From assembly GCF_001461695.1 (NCBI RefSeq), contig NZ_AUTC01000120.1:1-64000 (forward strand): a stretch of 64,000 nt of DNA, written 5' to 3'. The DNA is from Sinorhizobium fredii USDA 205. GTDB lineage: Bacteria > Pseudomonadota > Alphaproteobacteria > Rhizobiales > Rhizobiaceae. Of this stretch, positions 44,193-54,980 are shown piece after piece. The notes beneath the pieces are model-generated. The model saw only the letters and a program-made list of their open reading frames with translations, searched no databases and was not told where the DNA came from. The position numbers and the translations under genes are program-made. Positions within the stretch are counted from its first letter, which is position 1, and every line of letters starts with the position of its first letter.

Positions 44193-45482
44193 TCAGAACC
44201 GCCTGTCTACGAAGTGCTTGGCCTGGGCGCCGGCGTGGTAGAAGGCGGATTTCAGGTTCCGCCACGGATCCGGGGTGATCGCGGTCTCGGCGAGCGGGAT
44301 CGCCGAGTTGTCGCCGGTGACATGGCGAGCAAGGGCACGGCCGAAGACGGTGCCGGGGGCGATGCCGCGGCCGTTGTAGCCGCTGACAGAAACGACATTC
44401 GGCGCAAGCACATGCATGACCGGCAGATGATTGGTGGTCATGCCGATGCGGCCGTCCCACCAATATTCGAAGCGGAAATCGCCGATATAGGGGAAGAGCT
44501 TGCGCACCGAACGCGCCGCGAAGGCGCGATGCGTGCCCACGGCCATCGCGTCGAGGCGGCCGATCGAGCCGAAGATCAGCCGGTTCTGCTGGTCCATGCG
44601 GAACGACGTCATGACGAGGCCAGTGTCCCAGGCGCCCTGGCGCTCCGGCAGGATTCGGCCGGCGACATCGTCCGTGAGCGGATTGGTGGCGAACTGAAAA
44701 TAAGGAAGGACGGTGAGCTCCTCGGTTTGTGTCCTCCACGGCGCACCGTCAATGAGCGCGCCGTAGGCCTCGGTGGCGACGATGACATGCCGGGCTGTAA
44801 GCGTGCCTCGGCCAGCCGTCAGCTTCCAGATGTCGCCGCGGCGCTCGGCAGCAACAAGGGGCGTCTCCGTGTAGATCTCGGCCCCCGCGGCCAGCGCCGC
44901 CCGGGCCAGGCCGCGCGCATAGGCGAGCGGTTGGATCGTGCCGGCCCGCCGGTCGAGCAACGCGCCGGCGAAGCCTTCAGCCCCGGAGAGCCCATGTGCC
45001 TTTTCGGCCGAAAGCGCCTCCACCGGCGCGCCGCGCTTCTGCCACTGGGCCTCGCGCTCCTGGATGTCCTTCCAGCCCTCGGGACCGACGGCCATATGCA
45101 GCGTTCCGTTGCGGACCGCTTCGCACTCAATGCCGTGCCGGGCGACCAGGTCGTAAACGAGCGAGGGGCCATCCCCCAACTCGTTCAGAAGGCGCCCTCC
45201 GGCCTCGGCGCCGAGCGTGGCGATGAGATCGTCGGGTTTCACCCACATGCCGGCATTGACCAGCCCGACATTGCGGCCGGAGCCTCCGTAACCGATCATC
45301 CGCGCTTCGATCACCGTGGCCCTGACGCCCATTTCGGCAAGGTGAAGTGCAGCAGAGAGCCCGGTGAAGCCACCGCCGATGATTGCGACATCGCTAGTCA
45401 CTTCGCCCGTGAGCGGGCCGGTTTCGGGAGCGGCGGGAGCCGTTGCGTGCCAGAGGTTGGGAAGAGGGCGCTCCGTCGCCAT
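44193..45482 (-). CDS. FAD-dependent amine oxidoreductase (PuuB/OrdL-like DAO family)
   Basis: 429-residue DAO-family flavoenzyme. FAD motif IIGGGFTGLSAALHLAE (GGGFTG at 36-41), and the C-terminal SVSGYNGRGIAPGTVFGRALA typical of PuuB/OrdL-type oxidases that act on gamma-glutamyl amines or secondary amines. ATG 45482 follows AAGGAAGG. It lies convergent to the ParA gene, 1 kb from the GS-like operon, and could supply the PuuB step. Other DAO substrates are possible. Confidence 0.83.
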   Translation of the reverse strand: MATERPLPNLWHATAPAAPETGPLTGEVTSDVAIIGGGFTGLSAALHLAEMGVRATVIEARMIGYGGSGRNVGLVNAGMWVKPDDLIATLGAEAGGRLLNELGDGPSLVYDLVARHGIECEAVRNGTLHMAVGPEGWKDIQEREAQWQKRGAPVEALSAEKAHGLSGAEGFAGALLDRRAGTIQPLAYARGLARAALAAGAEIYTETPLVAAERRGDIWKLTAGRGTLTARHVIVATEAYGALIDGAPWRTQTEELTVLPYFQFATNPLTDDVAGRILPERQGAWDTGLVMTSFRMDQQNRLIFGSIGRLDAMAVGTHRAFAARSVRKLFPYIGDFRFEYWWDGRIGMTTNHLPVMHVLAPNVVSVSGYNGRGIAPGTVFGRALARHVTGDNSAIPLAETAITPDPWRNLKSAFYHAGAQAKHFVDRRF

Positions 45483-45647
45483 TGCGGGCCTTCCTTTGCG
45501 GATGATTGAGAGGTTCCTTGCCTTTGATAAAACCATCTCAGCAAAGTTTTTCATGACAATGTTTCATGAAGTCATGAAGACCGGCACTGCCAAGCGAACG
45601 GGCGGGCGACCGCCCGCGTGGCTCAGCCTAAACTGGGCGTCGGCGAA

Positions 45648-47069
45648 CTATTGATAAGGAGCGAAATCATCCGCTGCTATTGGCGCCCCCGGCTCATCGA
45701 CGAATTCGACAGTCACGCCGCGGCTCACCCTTTTGCCAAGTTCGGTGGCATCCCAATTCGTCAGGCGCACGCAGCCGTGGCTCTGGGTCTTGCCGATCTT
45801 CGACGGATCCGGTGTCCCGTGAATGCCGTAGGTCGGCCTCGAAAGGGCAATCCAGACGGTGCCGACCGGTCCGTTCGGTCCCGGCTGCAAAGTTAGGATC
45901 TTGTCGTTCGCGCCCTGCTGGAAATTGATCTTCGGATTGTAGGTATATCCCGGATTGAAGGCGATCCGCTCGACCGTCACGGTGCCGGATGGTGATGGCG
46001 TGTCGGCCGACCCGATGGTCGCCGGATAGGCTGCAACAAGTTTCCCCGCGTCATCGTAGGCAAGCACCTGCTTGCGGCCCTTGTCGGCGATGATCCGCGC
46101 TACCTTGCCCGCTTTGTTCGGGCCGGGGTTGATCACCTTGATCGTGGTGCCCGGAATGGAGAAATCGACGCCCGGGTTGAGCTCACGCAGGTAACCCTCG
46201 TCCATATGGAATTTCTCGCCGAGCATCTCGGTCGTCGAGGTGAAGGAAAGGTGCGGGAGCTGCGCCTTGTGGGCATAGTCTTCCGGGATCGCGGCGACAT
46301 AGGGTCCGGCGGCGTCGGCGGCGGTGATCGTGTAGGTGGTGATCGGCAGGCCGCCATTGAAGCGCAGCCGCTCCAGGATGTCCTCGGTATTGTTGGGGTC
46401 GAGCTTCTCTCCGGTCGCCTGCTGCCAAACCTCGAGCGCCTTGGTGACGTTCGAGCCCATCTTTCCGTCGATGACGCCGGGCGAGAAGCCTTCGCGGTCG
46501 AGGAAAACCTGAAGGGCGGTAATTTCGGCGCGCGATTTGCCCTTCATCTCGATCGCCGGCGGCATCGGCTGGCTCAGCGGTTCCTGGTATTGCGGATCAT
46601 AGGCTGCCTGCTCTTCGCCAAGTGTCGGCAGGCTGTTCGGAAGCTCCTCACGCTCCACCGGGGCGGGCGTGGCGTCGCGGTAATCCGGCACGGTGCCGGT
46701 GAACTCGCCGGGCTCGGAATAGCCGTAGCCGCGGTCGCGCTGGTTGGAATAGCCGTCGTCGCCGTATTGTCGGTCGTTCGGCACGACCGTGGCGACGATA
46801 TTGCCCCACGGGTCGACAAGCACCGTGCGGCCGCGGCGGTCGCGCACCGCGCGAACTTCGTCCGGTCCGGGCATATAGTCGAGAATATCGCCTTCGGGAG
46901 TGACCAGCATCACATCGCCGCTTCCCCAATAGCCGCCATAGCCCTCTTGGGCGCGTGCAGGCACGAGCTCCACGGCCAGAAGGCCGAGTGCGGCGAGAAG
47001 CGAAAGGCCGGTGCGGGTCGCTGACACGGGAGAACCTGTTTTCATGGTGGTTGCTTTGCGGCGGTACAT
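45648..47069 (-). CDS. L,D-transpeptidase with peptidoglycan-binding domain
   Basis: 473-residue envelope enzyme. Order: signal peptide (hydrophobic 20-38, cleavage near ARA|QE), a glycine/tyrosine-rich low-complexity stretch to about 165, a PG_binding_1 domain (about 180-230), and a YkuD domain with HGTPDPSKIG and the nucleophile Cys433 in SHGCVRL. Makes 3-3 crosslinks or attaches proteins to peptidoglycan. Start MYRRKATTM at 47069; an ATG at 47045 is the alternative. Divergent from the epimerase-like gene. Confidence 0.87.
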   Translation of the reverse strand: MYRRKATTMKTGSPVSATRTGLSLLAALGLLAVELVPARAQEGYGGYWGSGDVMLVTPEGDILDYMPGPDEVRAVRDRRGRTVLVDPWGNIVATVVPNDRQYGDDGYSNQRDRGYGYSEPGEFTGTVPDYRDATPAPVEREELPNSLPTLGEEQAAYDPQYQEPLSQPMPPAIEMKGKSRAEITALQVFLDREGFSPGVIDGKMGSNVTKALEVWQQATGEKLDPNNTEDILERLRFNGGLPITTYTITAADAAGPYVAAIPEDYAHKAQLPHLSFTSTTEMLGEKFHMDEGYLRELNPGVDFSIPGTTIKVINPGPNKAGKVARIIADKGRKQVLAYDDAGKLVAAYPATIGSADTPSPSGTVTVERIAFNPGYTYNPKINFQQGANDKILTLQPGPNGPVGTVWIALSRPTYGIHGTPDPSKIGKTQSHGCVRLTNWDATELGKRVSRGVTVEFVDEPGAPIAADDFAPYQ

Positions 47070-47319
47070 AGCGATTCCGACGTTAATGTGAAAAAAATGA
47101 ATTCATCATGAACGATCCCTTAAAATTCTAGTTAGGCGAGCTTGCGAGGCGTTGCAACATTCGATCGCGTCTGGAAGACCGGAACCGCCCTTAGACCTCC
47201 TTGAATTCATAACGTTTTTCCGCGGAGTTGGTTCAACTCTGAGGATCGGCTCCCAAGGGTAGGTCACTGCGCTATCATGCTCTCGCCATGCCCGATTCTG
47301 GGCGCAGCCGGAGACGAGA

Positions 47320-48162
47320 ATGCAGACCAACATCAACTCCAATAGCGGCGCGGACAGCCATATCCTGTTCGACCGCGCCTCGGCGCTTGACATCGCCGCC
47401 TTTGTCACGGCTGGCATCGACCTGTCGCCTGGAGACGCGATCCCCTCCGACGGCGACTCGCGGATCGATCGGGCCCTTGCCGGCTTTTTATTCACCTGCG
47501 GTCCCGATCACATCCGTCATCCGGAGCCGGTCGAGGGGCGCGATGATGGGACGCGCTATCCCTTGCACGGGTCGCTCGCCGGGACGCCGGTCAGCCGGAC
47601 GGAGATGTCGCCTGATGGCTTGCGCTGTTCGGCTCTCACAGAGGTCGATCTTGCCTGTGGTGGCAGAGCGGCGATCGAGCGGGTTTGGGAAGTGGATGGG
47701 AACGGGGCCGGCGTGATGCTCAAGGACCGCGTCGTCAATATCGGTGCCTCCGCCTTCGCGCCGATGATGATGTATCACATGAACATCGCCGGACGGTTGC
47801 TTGGCGACGAAACGCGGATCGAAAGCGCCACGGTGGAGGGCGGTTCGCTGGCATGGCGGTTCGGGGAAGGGGAGAGCGCCCATTTCTGTCGAACCGCAGT
47901 CGCCGGCGAAGACCGTTGGGCAGAGGTTTCGCTCTCTGCGCTGCCGGGGCTTCACGGGCGCGCCCTGCATGTGCGGTTCCTGACCGAGACGCTGCCATTC
48001 CTGCAGATGTGGCGCTGCCAACGCGGCGCGGCGAATGTCGTCAGCATCGAGCCGGCATCGCACCGTCTGGCGAAGCGGGTGGACCTCTCGGCCGGCGGCG
48101 AGCTCGATCTGCTCGAACCCGGACAGTCACACGACTACGCGCTCGCCTTCGGCGTCGCCTGA
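47320..48162 (+). CDS. DUF4432/aldose 1-epimerase-like protein
   Basis: 280-residue galactose-mutarotase-fold protein. ATG 47320 follows GGAGACGAG. Landmarks are HPEPVEG..YPLHGSLAGTPV (the active-site histidine region) and HMNIAGRLLG. Members bind or interconvert sugars, but the substrate cannot be named. Followed after 72 bp by the small rhodanese-like gene. Confidence 0.72.
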   Translation: MQTNINSNSGADSHILFDRASALDIAAFVTAGIDLSPGDAIPSDGDSRIDRALAGFLFTCGPDHIRHPEPVEGRDDGTRYPLHGSLAGTPVSRTEMSPDGLRCSALTEVDLACGGRAAIERVWEVDGNGAGVMLKDRVVNIGASAFAPMMMYHMNIAGRLLGDETRIESATVEGGSLAWRFGEGESAHFCRTAVAGEDRWAEVSLSALPGLHGRALHVRFLTETLPFLQMWRCQRGAANVVSIEPASHRLAKRVDLSAGGELDLLEPGQSHDYALAFGVA

Positions 48163-48234
48163 AATCGCTTCGCGATTGACGCCGCCTGGCCTGCGGCCTA
48201 CACCAAGGCAACGCAGTCTTGAGGAAGCGACATC

Positions 48235-48573
48235 ATGGACATTCGCCAGATCAACGATGAATACTCGGTCTCCGGCCAGATCGCGGTCGAGGACCTCGAC
48301 GAGATCAAGGCGCTCGGCTTCAAGTCCATCGTCTGCCACCGTCCGGATTTCGAAGCTCCCGACCAGCCGACCTTCGACGCGATCGCCGCGCGCGCCCAGG
48401 AACTCGGCCTGGACATCGCTCATATTCCGGTCGGTCCGACGGGCGTGACGGCAGATGCGGTGACCCGCATGGTCGACGCGCTTGACGAATTCCAGCGCCC
48501 GATGCTCGGCTATTGCCGTTCCGGCGCCCGCTCGACGGCCGTCTACCAGCAGACGCAGCACATCCGCAGCTGA
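48235..48573 (+). CDS. TIGR01244/DUF442 rhodanese- or phosphatase-like protein
   Basis: 112-residue cytoplasmic protein. The loop LGYCRSGARST places Cys94 in a C-x4-R arrangement, which is closer to a rhodanese sulfurtransferase loop than to the CX5R of tyrosine phosphatases. The stand-alone form of the domain fused to beta-lactamase-like hydrolases (Blh) in sulfide metabolism. No sulfide genes are nearby. Confidence 0.8.
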   Translation: MDIRQINDEYSVSGQIAVEDLDEIKALGFKSIVCHRPDFEAPDQPTFDAIAARAQELGLDIAHIPVGPTGVTADAVTRMVDALDEFQRPMLGYCRSGARSTAVYQQTQHIRS

Positions 48574-48652
48574 GGCGGCGCGTCGGCTGCCGATCGATCG
48601 CTCCGCGTTATGCTGCAATAGCGGAGGCCGCAGCCCGAACCACCGCATTTTG

Positions 48653-48681
48653 TTGTTGGCCGCCGGCATTGGTGCTATAAT
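48653..48681 (+). promoter_or_regulatory. promoter of candidate small RNA
   Basis: TTGTTG (48653-48658), 17 bp, then a consensus TATAAT (48676-48681). The start of transcription would be near 48688. No gene begins close behind it. Confidence 0.65.
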
Positions 48682-48687
48682 TCATTT

Positions 48688-48770
48688 GTTCGATCGAGGG
48701 TGCCGGCAACCCTCAAGAGATCGATCGCTTGGAGCGCGCTTGGCCCAAACAAGCGCGCTTTCGCGTTTCT
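48688..48770 (+). ncRNA. candidate small RNA of about 85 nt
   Basis: Lies in a 356 bp gap without a gene. After the promoter comes one hairpin, GAGGGT-GCCGGCA-ACCCTC (48695-48714), flanked by GATCG repeats, then a terminator-like hairpin AGCGCGCTTG-GCCCAAA-CAAGCGCGCT (48733-48759) followed by TTCGCGTTTCT. No start codon with a ribosome site lies within. Promoter, two stems and tail resemble trans-acting rhizobial small RNAs, but no family match is claimed. The T-run is imperfect. Confidence 0.55.
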
Positions 48771-48853
48771 GAGGCCGTTGTTGCCCCCGTCGTATGGTTG
48801 TTTGGTGCTCGCAGTCCCCTCGAGAGCGCGTAGAGCGTCTCAAGGGGCAGACC

Positions 48854-48915
48854 TGCAGCGCGTTGAATTGCTGATACCTTAGATCGGCCCCCCGACGTAA
48901 GGAAACATGCAGTAG
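48854..48915. repeat. decayed RIME1-like element (right half)
   Basis: Matches the right palindrome of the elements at 31270 and 58407: GCGTTGAATTGCTG, an eroded CCTTAGATCGG/CCGACGTAAGG stem and the terminal ACATGCAGTAG. The left half is not recognisable. It ends right in front of the ribosome site of the next gene. Confidence 0.6.
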
Positions 48916-48929
48916 AGAGGAGATCGGCC

Positions 48930-49136
48930 ATGGATCCCTTCAACAGCTTTCGAGACTACCCCATCCTTCCCGGCCACGTCGCGATCCTTGAAGGCGTTCT
49001 CGTCAGGGCTCTGGAAGAACGCAACTTATCGATCGGCAGCGAGGAGGCCGACCAACTCGTCAGGAGGATTGTCAAGCTCTATCAGACCGGCGTCAGAGAG
49101 CCGGGCCGGATGTGGGAGATGATCCGGACAATATAA
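48930..49136 (+). CDS. small hypothetical protein
   Basis: 68 residues, soluble, with GAGGAG eight bases before ATG 48930. Probably helical: LEGVLVRALEERNLSIGSEEADQLVRRIVKLYQTGV. No family recognised. Coding is supported by the ribosome site and by sensible amino acid composition. It follows the candidate small RNA and a decayed RIME1, and its function is unknown. Confidence 0.65.
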   Translation: MDPFNSFRDYPILPGHVAILEGVLVRALEERNLSIGSEEADQLVRRIVKLYQTGVREPGRMWEMIRTI

Positions 49137-49224
49137 GGAACGATGAGCTTCCCGTTCAGCGAGCCACGGCGCATCCGTGCCGAGAACGCCCTGTGGAGTT
49201 CCGGCGTTGACCGTTTGCTTCCCC

Positions 49225-50871
49225 TCAGCCATTGCGAATTTCGCTGAGTGTGCGCGTCGGCGTGATCGCCTCCGGGTCGAGCTTGATCTCGATGATCGCC
49301 GGCCTGCCGCTGGCGCGCGCCCGGAGGAAAGCATCGGCGAACTCTTCCGTACGCTCGACTGTCTCACCATGGCCGCCATAGGCGCGGGCGAGCGCCGCAA
49401 AATCCGGATTGGTCAGGTCCGTGGCGCTGACACGGCCGGGATAGTCCCGCTCCTGGTGCATGCGGATGGTGCCATAGATGCCGTTGTTGATGACGAGCAC
49501 GATGATCGGCAGGTCGTAGCGGACCGCCGTCGCGAATTCCTGGCCATGCATCAGGAAACAGCCATCACCCGCAAAGCAGATGACTTCACGATCGCGATGG
49601 AGGCGTTTCGCCGCAACCGCCGCCGGCAGGCCGTAGCCCATCGAGCCGGAGGCCGGCGCGGCTTGCGTGCCGTAACGGCGGAAACGGTGGAAGCGGTGCA
49701 GCCATGTGGCGTAGTTGCCCGCGCCGTTGGTGAAGATCGCGTCTGGCGCCGTATTCGCCTCGATCCAGTTCATGATCGGCCCCATCTGCACGTCACCGGG
49801 TCCCGTTTCCGGCGGCGTCGACCATCTGAGATAGGTCTCGTGCATGGTGTCGGTGCGCTGCGCCCAGGCCGGCGTGGCGGCTGGTTTCACGTCGGCCAGC
49901 GAAGCGACGAAATCGCGCGGGCTCGCGGCGATCGCGAGATCCGGCCGATAGACACGACCGAGTTCGGACGGATCGGGATGGACATGCACCAGCGTCTGCT
50001 TCGGATAGGGCACGTCGACGAGCGTGTAGGAGGAGGACGGCATTTCCGACAAGCGTCCGCCCAGAAGCAGGATGAGGTCGGCCTCCTTGATCTCCTTTGC
50101 CAGTGCCGGATTGATGCCGATGCCGACATCGCCGGCATACATCGGATTGAGGTGATCGAAGAGCATCTGACGGCGGAAGGAGCAGCCGACCGGGAGCTGC
50201 CAGCGCTCGGCGAACCTCTGAAATTCGGCGACGCTTTCGGCCGACCAGCGCGTGCCGCCGAGAACGGCGATGGGCCGTTTCGCATCGGCAAGGAGCGTTG
50301 CGAGCCGCGCCATCTGGGCTGGTCCCGGATGACTCTCGACCGGTTGGTAGGCGCGTGCGGCAGGCGCTTCGGCGCTCTCGGTGAGCATGTCTTCGGGCAG
50401 CGTCAGCACAACCGGTCCGGGACGGCCGGAGGTCGCCACGGCGAAGGCGCGGGTGACGAATTCGGGGATGCGCGCCGGATCGTCGATCTCGCCCACCCAT
50501 TTTGCGACCTCGGTGAGGGCGCGGCGATATTCGATCTCCTGGAAGGCCTCGCGTTCGCGGGCGTCGCGCTGCACCTGGCCGATGAAAAGGATCATCGGGA
50601 TCGAATCCTGGCGGGCGACGTGGAGCCCGGCCGAGGCATTGGTGGCGCCGGGGCCGCGCGTCACCATGCAAATGCCCGGCTCTCCGGTCAGCCTGCCCCA
50701 GGTGTCCGCCATCATCGCCGCACCGCCCTCCTGGCGGCAGACGACGACGTCGATGTCGGTGTCGTAGAGCGCATCCAATACGGCCAGATAGCTTTCGCCC
50801 GGCACGCAGGAGATGCGCTTCACACCGTTCGCGACCAGCGCCTCGACCACCAGCTGCCCACCCGTTTTCAT
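49225..50871 (-). CDS. thiamine-pyrophosphate enzyme (acetolactate synthase-like)
   Basis: 548-residue ThDP enzyme with the three usual domains. Catalytic Glu48 in CRQEGGAAMMAD; central NAD/FAD-like domain; C-terminal ThDP/Mg motif GDGCFLMHGQ..NNGIYG. ATG 50871 has GGGAGGTG at six bases, so it is preferred over a start at 50886. It resembles IlvB but is alone, with no small subunit, so anabolic acetolactate synthesis is unlikely. An oxo-acid decarboxylase or similar carboligase is possible. Confidence 0.85.
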   Translation of the reverse strand: MKTGGQLVVEALVANGVKRISCVPGESYLAVLDALYDTDIDVVVCRQEGGAAMMADTWGRLTGEPGICMVTRGPGATNASAGLHVARQDSIPMILFIGQVQRDAREREAFQEIEYRRALTEVAKWVGEIDDPARIPEFVTRAFAVATSGRPGPVVLTLPEDMLTESAEAPAARAYQPVESHPGPAQMARLATLLADAKRPIAVLGGTRWSAESVAEFQRFAERWQLPVGCSFRRQMLFDHLNPMYAGDVGIGINPALAKEIKEADLILLLGGRLSEMPSSSYTLVDVPYPKQTLVHVHPDPSELGRVYRPDLAIAASPRDFVASLADVKPAATPAWAQRTDTMHETYLRWSTPPETGPGDVQMGPIMNWIEANTAPDAIFTNGAGNYATWLHRFHRFRRYGTQAAPASGSMGYGLPAAVAAKRLHRDREVICFAGDGCFLMHGQEFATAVRYDLPIIVLVINNGIYGTIRMHQERDYPGRVSATDLTNPDFAALARAYGGHGETVERTEEFADAFLRARASGRPAIIEIKLDPEAITPTRTLSEIRNG

Positions 50872-50932
50872 GCCTGCACCTCCCAATGCTTTCTTCGTAC
50901 CGAATTCAGATCGCGCCGACGCCGGGTTGCAA

Positions 50933-51886
50933 CTATATTCTTTCGCCTACGCGGCGTTTCGAGCCGATCGCCTGAAGGCACCAGGCGGCGAAATCTTCCG
51001 TCGCCGTCTCGCGGCCGATTTCATTGAGCGTCTCGTGGCGCATTCCCGGATAGATCGTGACCGTCACGTCGGCCATGCCGCGCGCCCTCATGCGTTGGCC
51101 GAGCCAGCGGATGGCGTCGCCATTCACGGTCGAGGGGTCGGCGCTGCCGCCGACCAGGTGAACCGGCAGCTTCGCGGGCAAGCGGGCAAGCCGGTCGGTC
51201 CGCGCGCCGGCAAAGGCGAACGCGAAAACGTCGATCCAGAGAGACACGCTGGCATCGAAGCCGCAAAGCGGATCGGCAATATATTTCGCGACTTCACTCG
51301 CGTCGCGCGACAGCCAGTCGAAGTCGGTCTTCCGATCGGCGATAGCCTTGCTCCAGGCGCCGAAGGTGAGCTTCGACAGCAGCGGGCTCGGGACGTCCGA
51401 GCCTTTCAGCATTCGTTCGATCGCGAGGATCGCCTGAGCGCCTCGGCCGGCAAGCCCGGGGCGGAAGTTGGAATTCCAGACGGCCAGCGCGTCATAGAGT
51501 TCAGGATCGGTCTCGGCGGCGTTGAGCGCGATCAATCCACCCATCGAGTGGCCGAACAGAACCACCGGCAGGCCGGGATGATTGGCAACGGCCATCTCCC
51601 GCACCATGCGCAGATCGGCGATCACCTTCTCGACGCCGCCATGCCGGGCGAATTGCCCGAGCAGCGCATCCGATGTGCGGCTCTCGCCATGGCCTCGATG
51701 GTCGTGTGCATAGACATGGAAGCCATGCCTGGCCATGGCTTCGGCGAAGCGGGCGTAGCGGCCGGAATGTTCGGCAAGCCCGTGGCTGATCAGCAGGATG
51801 CCCTGCGGCGCCTCGGATGCCGGCCAATGGCGCCAGCCGAGCGTCGCGCCCGTCGGGCTTTGAAGCGTCCTTACCTGCGCGAACAT
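50933..51886 (-). CDS. alpha/beta hydrolase, monoacylglycerol lipase/lysophospholipase type
   Basis: 317-residue serine hydrolase of the lysophospholipase L2 type: HGLAEHSGRYARFAEAM, HDHRGHGES and nucleophile Ser114 in GHSMGG. No signal peptide. Ends 62 bp before the TPP-enzyme gene start on the same strand. Substrate not known beyond the family. Confidence 0.83.
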   Translation of the reverse strand: MFAQVRTLQSPTGATLGWRHWPASEAPQGILLISHGLAEHSGRYARFAEAMARHGFHVYAHDHRGHGESRTSDALLGQFARHGGVEKVIADLRMVREMAVANHPGLPVVLFGHSMGGLIALNAAETDPELYDALAVWNSNFRPGLAGRGAQAILAIERMLKGSDVPSPLLSKLTFGAWSKAIADRKTDFDWLSRDASEVAKYIADPLCGFDASVSLWIDVFAFAFAGARTDRLARLPAKLPVHLVGGSADPSTVNGDAIRWLGQRMRARGMADVTVTIYPGMRHETLNEIGRETATEDFAAWCLQAIGSKRRVGERI

Positions 51887-52145
51887 GCCTCACTCCCGAA
51901 CAATCGCCAGATCCCAAATGCGCTCGCCAGGTCGAGCCGGCGTTTCGTCTCCGAGCGGGGCGGGCGACACCAGTCCGCCCAACACTCCCGCGAGATATCA
52001 AATCGATTTGGCCGGCAAAGGCAATCGCTGCTTGTTGCTTCTTGCGCATGAGATCAGAACGAATCGCGAGAAACATATTAGGGGTTGCAAGTTTCCCGCT
52101 TTTGTTGATATTTTGTTCTCGTTTTGTTTTTACTGGGAGGCCGTT

Positions 52146-52919
52146 ATGGCAGTGCGGGCTATGATACAGGTGGTGAGAGTTGCAACGCTTGCTCTGGGGT
52201 TGGGGCTATCGTCCCTCGCCGCAGCAGAGGAGGCTTCGGGGGAAGAGAGGAGGACGGTGCCCGATGGCGGCACGACGCAATATGTGCTGGCAGTCAGCTG
52301 GCAGCCCGGCTTTTGCGAGACGCGGCCGACGCGCAAGGAGTGCGTGGATCAGACGTCCGACCGCTTCGACGCGACACATTTCTCGCTCCACGGCCTTTGG
52401 CCTTTGAAGAAGAGTTATTGCGGCGTGGAGGCGGAGCTGAAGGCGCAAGACCGCAAGGGCGATTGGCTCGACCTGCCGAAACTCGTGATGGCGGACGAGA
52501 CCGCGGCGCGGCTGCTCATCGCCATGCCGGGGGTGAAATCGGGCCTCGACCGGCACCAATGGCTGCGCAGCGGCACCTGCCAGACCGGGAAAGCTGAGGA
52601 CTATTTCCGCCTACAGCTTCGTCTTCTCGACGAGCTGAATGCATCGGCGGTGAGAGCGCTCTTTGCCGACAGGATCGGTTCGGAGATCGGCGAACAGCAG
52701 ATCAAGGCGGCTTTCGACCGGAGTTTTGGGACGGGGGCCGGCGACCGGGTGCGGATGCGCTGCCAGACGGTTGGCGGTCGCAGCGTGATCACGGGAATGA
52801 CCATCGGGCTTTCCGGCGACCTCTCGGGTAAGACGGACCTCGCGGGCCTCATGAAGGCGGCGGGCCCAACCGAGTTCAAATGCGCCAAAGGGATCGCCGA
52901 CGCCGCCGGGCGGGGCTGA
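52146..52919 (+). CDS. RNase T2-family protein with altered active-site block
   Basis: 257-residue secreted protein: signal peptide about residues 1-27 (LSSLAAAEE) and an RNase T2 fold with eight cysteines after it. The first active-site block is kept, FSLHGLWP with His82. The second block, normally H-E-x-x-K-H-G-T-C, reads HQWLRSGTC (137-145), so Glu, Lys and the second His are Gln, Arg and Ser. It may be a weak or changed nuclease. Start ATG 52146 follows GGGAGG. An extension upstream in frame to 51885 lacks a site. Confidence 0.82.
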   Translation: MAVRAMIQVVRVATLALGLGLSSLAAAEEASGEERRTVPDGGTTQYVLAVSWQPGFCETRPTRKECVDQTSDRFDATHFSLHGLWPLKKSYCGVEAELKAQDRKGDWLDLPKLVMADETAARLLIAMPGVKSGLDRHQWLRSGTCQTGKAEDYFRLQLRLLDELNASAVRALFADRIGSEIGEQQIKAAFDRSFGTGAGDRVRMRCQTVGGRSVITGMTIGLSGDLSGKTDLAGLMKAAGPTEFKCAKGIADAAGRG

Positions 52920-53037
52920 ACGGAGAGGCTCATCGCAGCGAAGGAACGACGCGGGGCAGGGCCTTTGGCAATTGCCCCGCCACCATAATTCGCCTACATA
53001 GCGGGCAAATTTTCCTTCCGATGCGGAGCATTCCTTT

Positions 53038-54687
<1,650 letters not shown>

Positions 54688-54942
54688 ACAATCCCCGGGC
54701 GCCGCATCACCGTCTGCGGCGCCGGTCTAGGCACGCTCCGGAGCTGTTCGAGGTCGTCGGACTGGCGTGAACCGAAGCTTCATGGCCAGCGTCTGACCTC
54801 GTCTCGAGGGAGGGGGCCGACGGAATGGCAGGGTTGCTTGATCTTTGCGCGGGCGGACCGGAAGGTTCGCCCGCCTTCATGTCTCGGCAGCGTCATCTCC
54901 TTGCCTTTCCGCGCAAATGCCGCTTGCGCGCGGTCTTCAAAT

Positions 54943-54964
54943 CACATAAACATATCTTTATGTG
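54943..54964. promoter_or_regulatory. candidate operator for the ArsR-methyltransferase regulator
   Basis: Inverted repeat CACATAAA-CATATC-TTTATGTG, centred 27 bp before the regulator start at 54981. AT-rich with a long arm, typical of an ArsR-family site, and it covers where a -10 box for this gene would be. Autoregulation is inferred. Confidence 0.55.
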
Positions 54965-54980
54965 TTGATGAGGATCGGCA

